Source of the DNA: an uncultured Desulfotignum sp.
GTDB taxonomy: Bacteria; Desulfobacterota; Desulfobacteria; Desulfobacterales; Desulfobacteraceae
Direction: 5' to 3'
NCBI GenBank assembly: GCA_937951975.1
Contig: CALGAJ010000122.1
Location: 1-8,144 of the forward strand
DNA: 8,144 nucleotides
Shown here: positions 6,075 through 8,144 of the stretch, piece by piece
How positions within the stretch are numbered: position 1 is the first letter of the stretch
Layout: every line of letters begins with the position of its first letter
Position numbers and translations under genes: made by a program
Notes under the pieces: generated by a model
Seen by the model: only the letters and a program-made list of their open reading frames with translations
Database searches by the model: none
Told to the model about the DNA's origin: nothing

Positions 6075-8144
6075 TTAAAAAGGTGATTTTTTGCGCAGGT
6101 ACATCTTTTTCACCTCGGTGATGGCGATGATGACCGCGGCGCCGCCGGCACAGACGGCCAGTTCTTCCCATCGCAGCGGAACCGTGCGGAAAATCAGGTT
6201 GAAAAAAGGCACATAAATGATGACCAGCTGCAGGATCAATGTGACACCCACCGCCGCCAGCAGCAGGGGATTGCTGAACCAGGAAAAGGAAAAAAACGAT
6301 TCATGCTGTTTTTGAACGCACAGCGCATAGGCCATCTGGCAGAACGTCAGCATGGTAAACACCATGGTCTGCCAGGCCGGTGAACCGGTGCCGTCATTCC
6401 AGAACCCGTATCCGGTGCCCACTGAAATCAGGCCCACGATCACCCCCATCAAGATGATCTGCCATCCCAGGCCCCGGGCAAAGATCCCTTCTTTCGGATC
6501 AATGGGCGGGCGGTCCATGATTTCCTGCTCGGCTTTTTCATATCCCAGCGCAATGGCAGGGATGCCGTCGGTGACCAGGTTGATCCATAAAATCTGAATC
6601 GGGAGCAACGGCAGCGGCATGCCCAGCAGCGGTCCGGTCAGCATTACAACGATTTCACCGGTGTTTCCCGTGAGAATATATTTGACGAATTTCCGGATAT
6701 TGTCATAGATCCGGCGCCCTTCTTTGACGGCGGCCACAATGGTGGCAAAATTATCGTCTAAAAGCACCATGTCGGATGCTTCCTTGCTGACGTCGGTTCC
6801 GGTGATCCCCATTGCCACGCCGATATCGGCTGATTTCAGGGCCGGCGCATCGTTGACGCCGTCACCGGTCATGGAAACGATCTGGTGATGTTTTTGCAGC
6901 ACATCGATGATAATCATTTTATGACTGGGCGAGACCCTTGCAAACACCTGGATTTCCGGAATGCGAACCGCCAGCTCGTCATCGGTCATCTTTTCCAGGT
7001 CCCGGCCGGTCAGGAATGTGTCTGTGTCCGTAAGGCCCAGCTGCCGGGCAATGGCGACCGCAGTCAACGGATGGTCCCCGGTGATCATCACGGGCCGGAT
7101 GCCCGCCTGTTTGCACAGCCGCACCGCCTCCACCGCTTCAGGGCGCACCGGATCGATCATCCCGGCCAGACCCAGATAGATGAGGTCCTGTTCATAACGC
7201 TCCGGCCGGTCCAGTTCGTTGTCCTCAACAAACCGGTACGCCAGCCCCAGCACCCGGATGCCGTTTTCCGCCATGGCCGTATTTTCCGCCAGAACCGCCT
7301 GTTTCCGGGTGTCGTCCAGCGGTTCGATATTCCCGTTGATCAGGATACGGCCGCAGACATCGATCAACCCGTCGGCAGCGCCTTTGGCAAACAGGATATG
7401 GCCGGTATGTCCGTCCTGTGCCGCTAAAACGGAAATCGGATCGGAAGAGGTCTTCCCGGAAGACGCAGGCATGGCGTGAACCGTGGACATGCGTTTGCGT
7501 TCCGAGTCAAAGGGAAATTCACGCACCCGGGGCAGCACGGTGTTAAGCGCGGCCTGGACCAGTCCGGCCTGCCGGGCCGCAAGTACCAGGGCCCCTTCGG
7601 TGGGGTCCCCTAAAACATCCTGTCCGTCGCCCTGGTTTATCACGGCATCGTTGCACAGCGTGCCTGTCAAAAGCAGCAAAGAAAGATCGATATCCTGTGT
7701 GTGTCCGGCCGCTGCCGGGTCCAGAGCCACCCGGCGTTCCGGCAGCACCACTTCGGTCACGGTCATTTTATTCTGGGTCAATGTCCCTGTTTTATCCGAA
7801 CAGATCACGGTCACGCAGCCCAGGGTTTCAACGGCGGCAAGCTGCCGGATCAGCGCATTTTGTTTCAGCATCTGCTGGGCGCCCAGGGCCAGGGCAATGG
7901 TGACCACGGCCGGCAGACCTTCGGGAACAGCGGCCACGGCCATGCTGATGGCGGTCATGAACATTATCTTCCAGCCGGCACCCTGCATGTACATCAACCC
8001 GGCCACCACAAAAATCAACACCACGGCCGCCATGGCCAGGGATTTGCCCAGCCTGGCCAGCCGGCGCTGCAAAGGCGTCTTTTCATCTTCCACACCATGC
8101 AGGAGCGTGGCGATTTTCCCCAGTTCCGTGTGCATCCCGGTGCT
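6075..8144 (-). CDS. P2A-type Ca2+-transporting P-type ATPase (N-terminus cut by window edge)
   Basis: Cation pump of the inner membrane, most likely exporting Ca2+ from the cytoplasm. 689 residues are visible of an expected 880-920; the N-terminus, M1-M2 and most of the actuator domain lie beyond the right edge. Numbering is from that edge. STGMHTELGKIA at 1-12 ends the actuator domain. M3 is at about 35-53 and M4 carries PEGLP (74-78). The phosphorylation motif CSDKTGTLT has Asp117, and FAKGA (252-256) is in the nucleotide domain. TGDHPLTA (355-362) and MTGDGVNDAPALKSADIGVAMG (425-446) form the P-domain hinge. Six C-terminal helices, M5 to M10, run from about 488 to 679. M5 Asn494 and Glu497 and M6 Asn522, Thr525 and Asp526 (WINLVTDG) match SERCA Asn768, Glu771, Asn796, Thr799 and Asp800, which supports Ca2+. 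The M8 position equivalent to SERCA Glu908 is Gln603. Stop is TAA at 6075-6077; no terminator is seen after it. Mn2+ or mixed specificity cannot be excluded. Confidence 0.94.
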   Translation of the reverse strand, partial: STGMHTELGKIATLLHGVEDEKTPLQRRLARLGKSLAMAAVVLIFVVAGLMYMQGAGWKIMFMTAISMAVAAVPEGLPAVVTIALALGAQQMLKQNALIRQLAAVETLGCVTVICSDKTGTLTQNKMTVTEVVLPERRVALDPAAAGHTQDIDLSLLLLTGTLCNDAVINQGDGQDVLGDPTEGALVLAARQAGLVQAALNTVLPRVREFPFDSERKRMSTVHAMPASSGKTSSDPISVLAAQDGHTGHILFAKGAADGLIDVCGRILINGNIEPLDDTRKQAVLAENTAMAENGIRVLGLAYRFVEDNELDRPERYEQDLIYLGLAGMIDPVRPEAVEAVRLCKQAGIRPVMITGDHPLTAVAIARQLGLTDTDTFLTGRDLEKMTDDELAVRIPEIQVFARVSPSHKMIIIDVLQKHHQIVSMTGDGVNDAPALKSADIGVAMGITGTDVSKEASDMVLLDDNFATIVAAVKEGRRIYDNIRKFVKYILTGNTGEIVVMLTGPLLGMPLPLLPIQILWINLVTDGIPAIALGYEKAEQEIMDRPPIDPKEGIFARGLGWQIILMGVIVGLISVGTGYGFWNDGTGSPAWQTMVFTMLTFCQMAYALCVQKQHESFFSFSWFSNPLLLAAVGVTLILQLVIIYVPFFNLIFRTVPLRWEELAVCAGGAAVIIAITEVKKMYLRKKSPF

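Noticed and set aside
6885..7427. 180-residue plus-strand open frame opposite the Ca2+-ATPase
   Set aside because: It is a shadow of the ATPase P and N domains, with His/Arg/Gln-rich composition and no motif.
7711..7746. GCTGCCGG / CCGGCAGC inverted repeat with nested GGGT/ACCC in the ATPase gene
   Set aside because: Arms are 8 bp with a 20-nt interval in GC-rich coding sequence. It is expected by chance, and nothing nearby suggests a terminator or control element.
1..8144. Mobile elements, CRISPR arrays, tRNA/rRNA genes or a defence system
   Set aside because: No transposase or integrase motifs, direct-repeat arrays, cloverleaf-like segments or defence domains were seen. All long frames are explained by the six metabolic or transport genes.

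Overview
The window holds six protein genes. They look like chromosomal metabolic and stress genes of a GC-rich, Gram-negative, probably anaerobic bacterium. A deltaproteobacterial sulfate reducer of the Desulfobacteraceae type is my best guess, from protein flavour and codon use only; no marker gene is present. I see no mobile element, CRISPR array, tRNA or rRNA.

Layout: (1) Bases 1-1176, plus strand, are the 3' part of katG (catalase-peroxidase), cut by the left edge and followed by a strong intrinsic terminator at 1221-1265. (2) Bases 1337-5961, minus strand, form a tight four-gene cluster read right to left: a lysine-ketoglutarate reductase (LKR)-like protein, a saccharopine dehydrogenase (SDH, glutamate-forming, LYS9 type), an FMN-dependent nitronate monooxygenase-like oxidoreductase, and an N-terminally membrane-anchored metallo-beta-lactamase-fold protein. 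Gaps are 14, 2 and 19 nt, and each gene has its own Shine-Dalgarno. (3) Bases 5962-6074 are an AT-rich gap with two candidate promoters for that cluster. (4) Bases 6075-8144, minus strand, are the C-terminal three quarters of a P2A-type Ca2+-transporting ATPase, cut by the right edge.

The most notable part is the LKR/SDH pair. Together the two proteins are collinear with the animal/plant bifunctional aminoadipate semialdehyde synthase (AASS), but they are encoded as two adjacent genes whose junction falls at the AASS inter-domain linker. They should convert lysine plus 2-oxoglutarate through saccharopine to 2-aminoadipate semialdehyde plus glutamate, or the reverse. The flavoprotein and the MBL protein are co-directional and nearly contiguous, so they may act on a product of this route or be linked physiologically; that part is inference. 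katG converges on the cluster and is a separate oxidative-stress gene.

Start sites were refined from ribosome binding sites: the LKR starts at the ATG at 5961 rather than an upstream TTG, and the flavoprotein starts at the ATG at 3320 rather than a GTG at 3326 that lies against its own Shine-Dalgarno.
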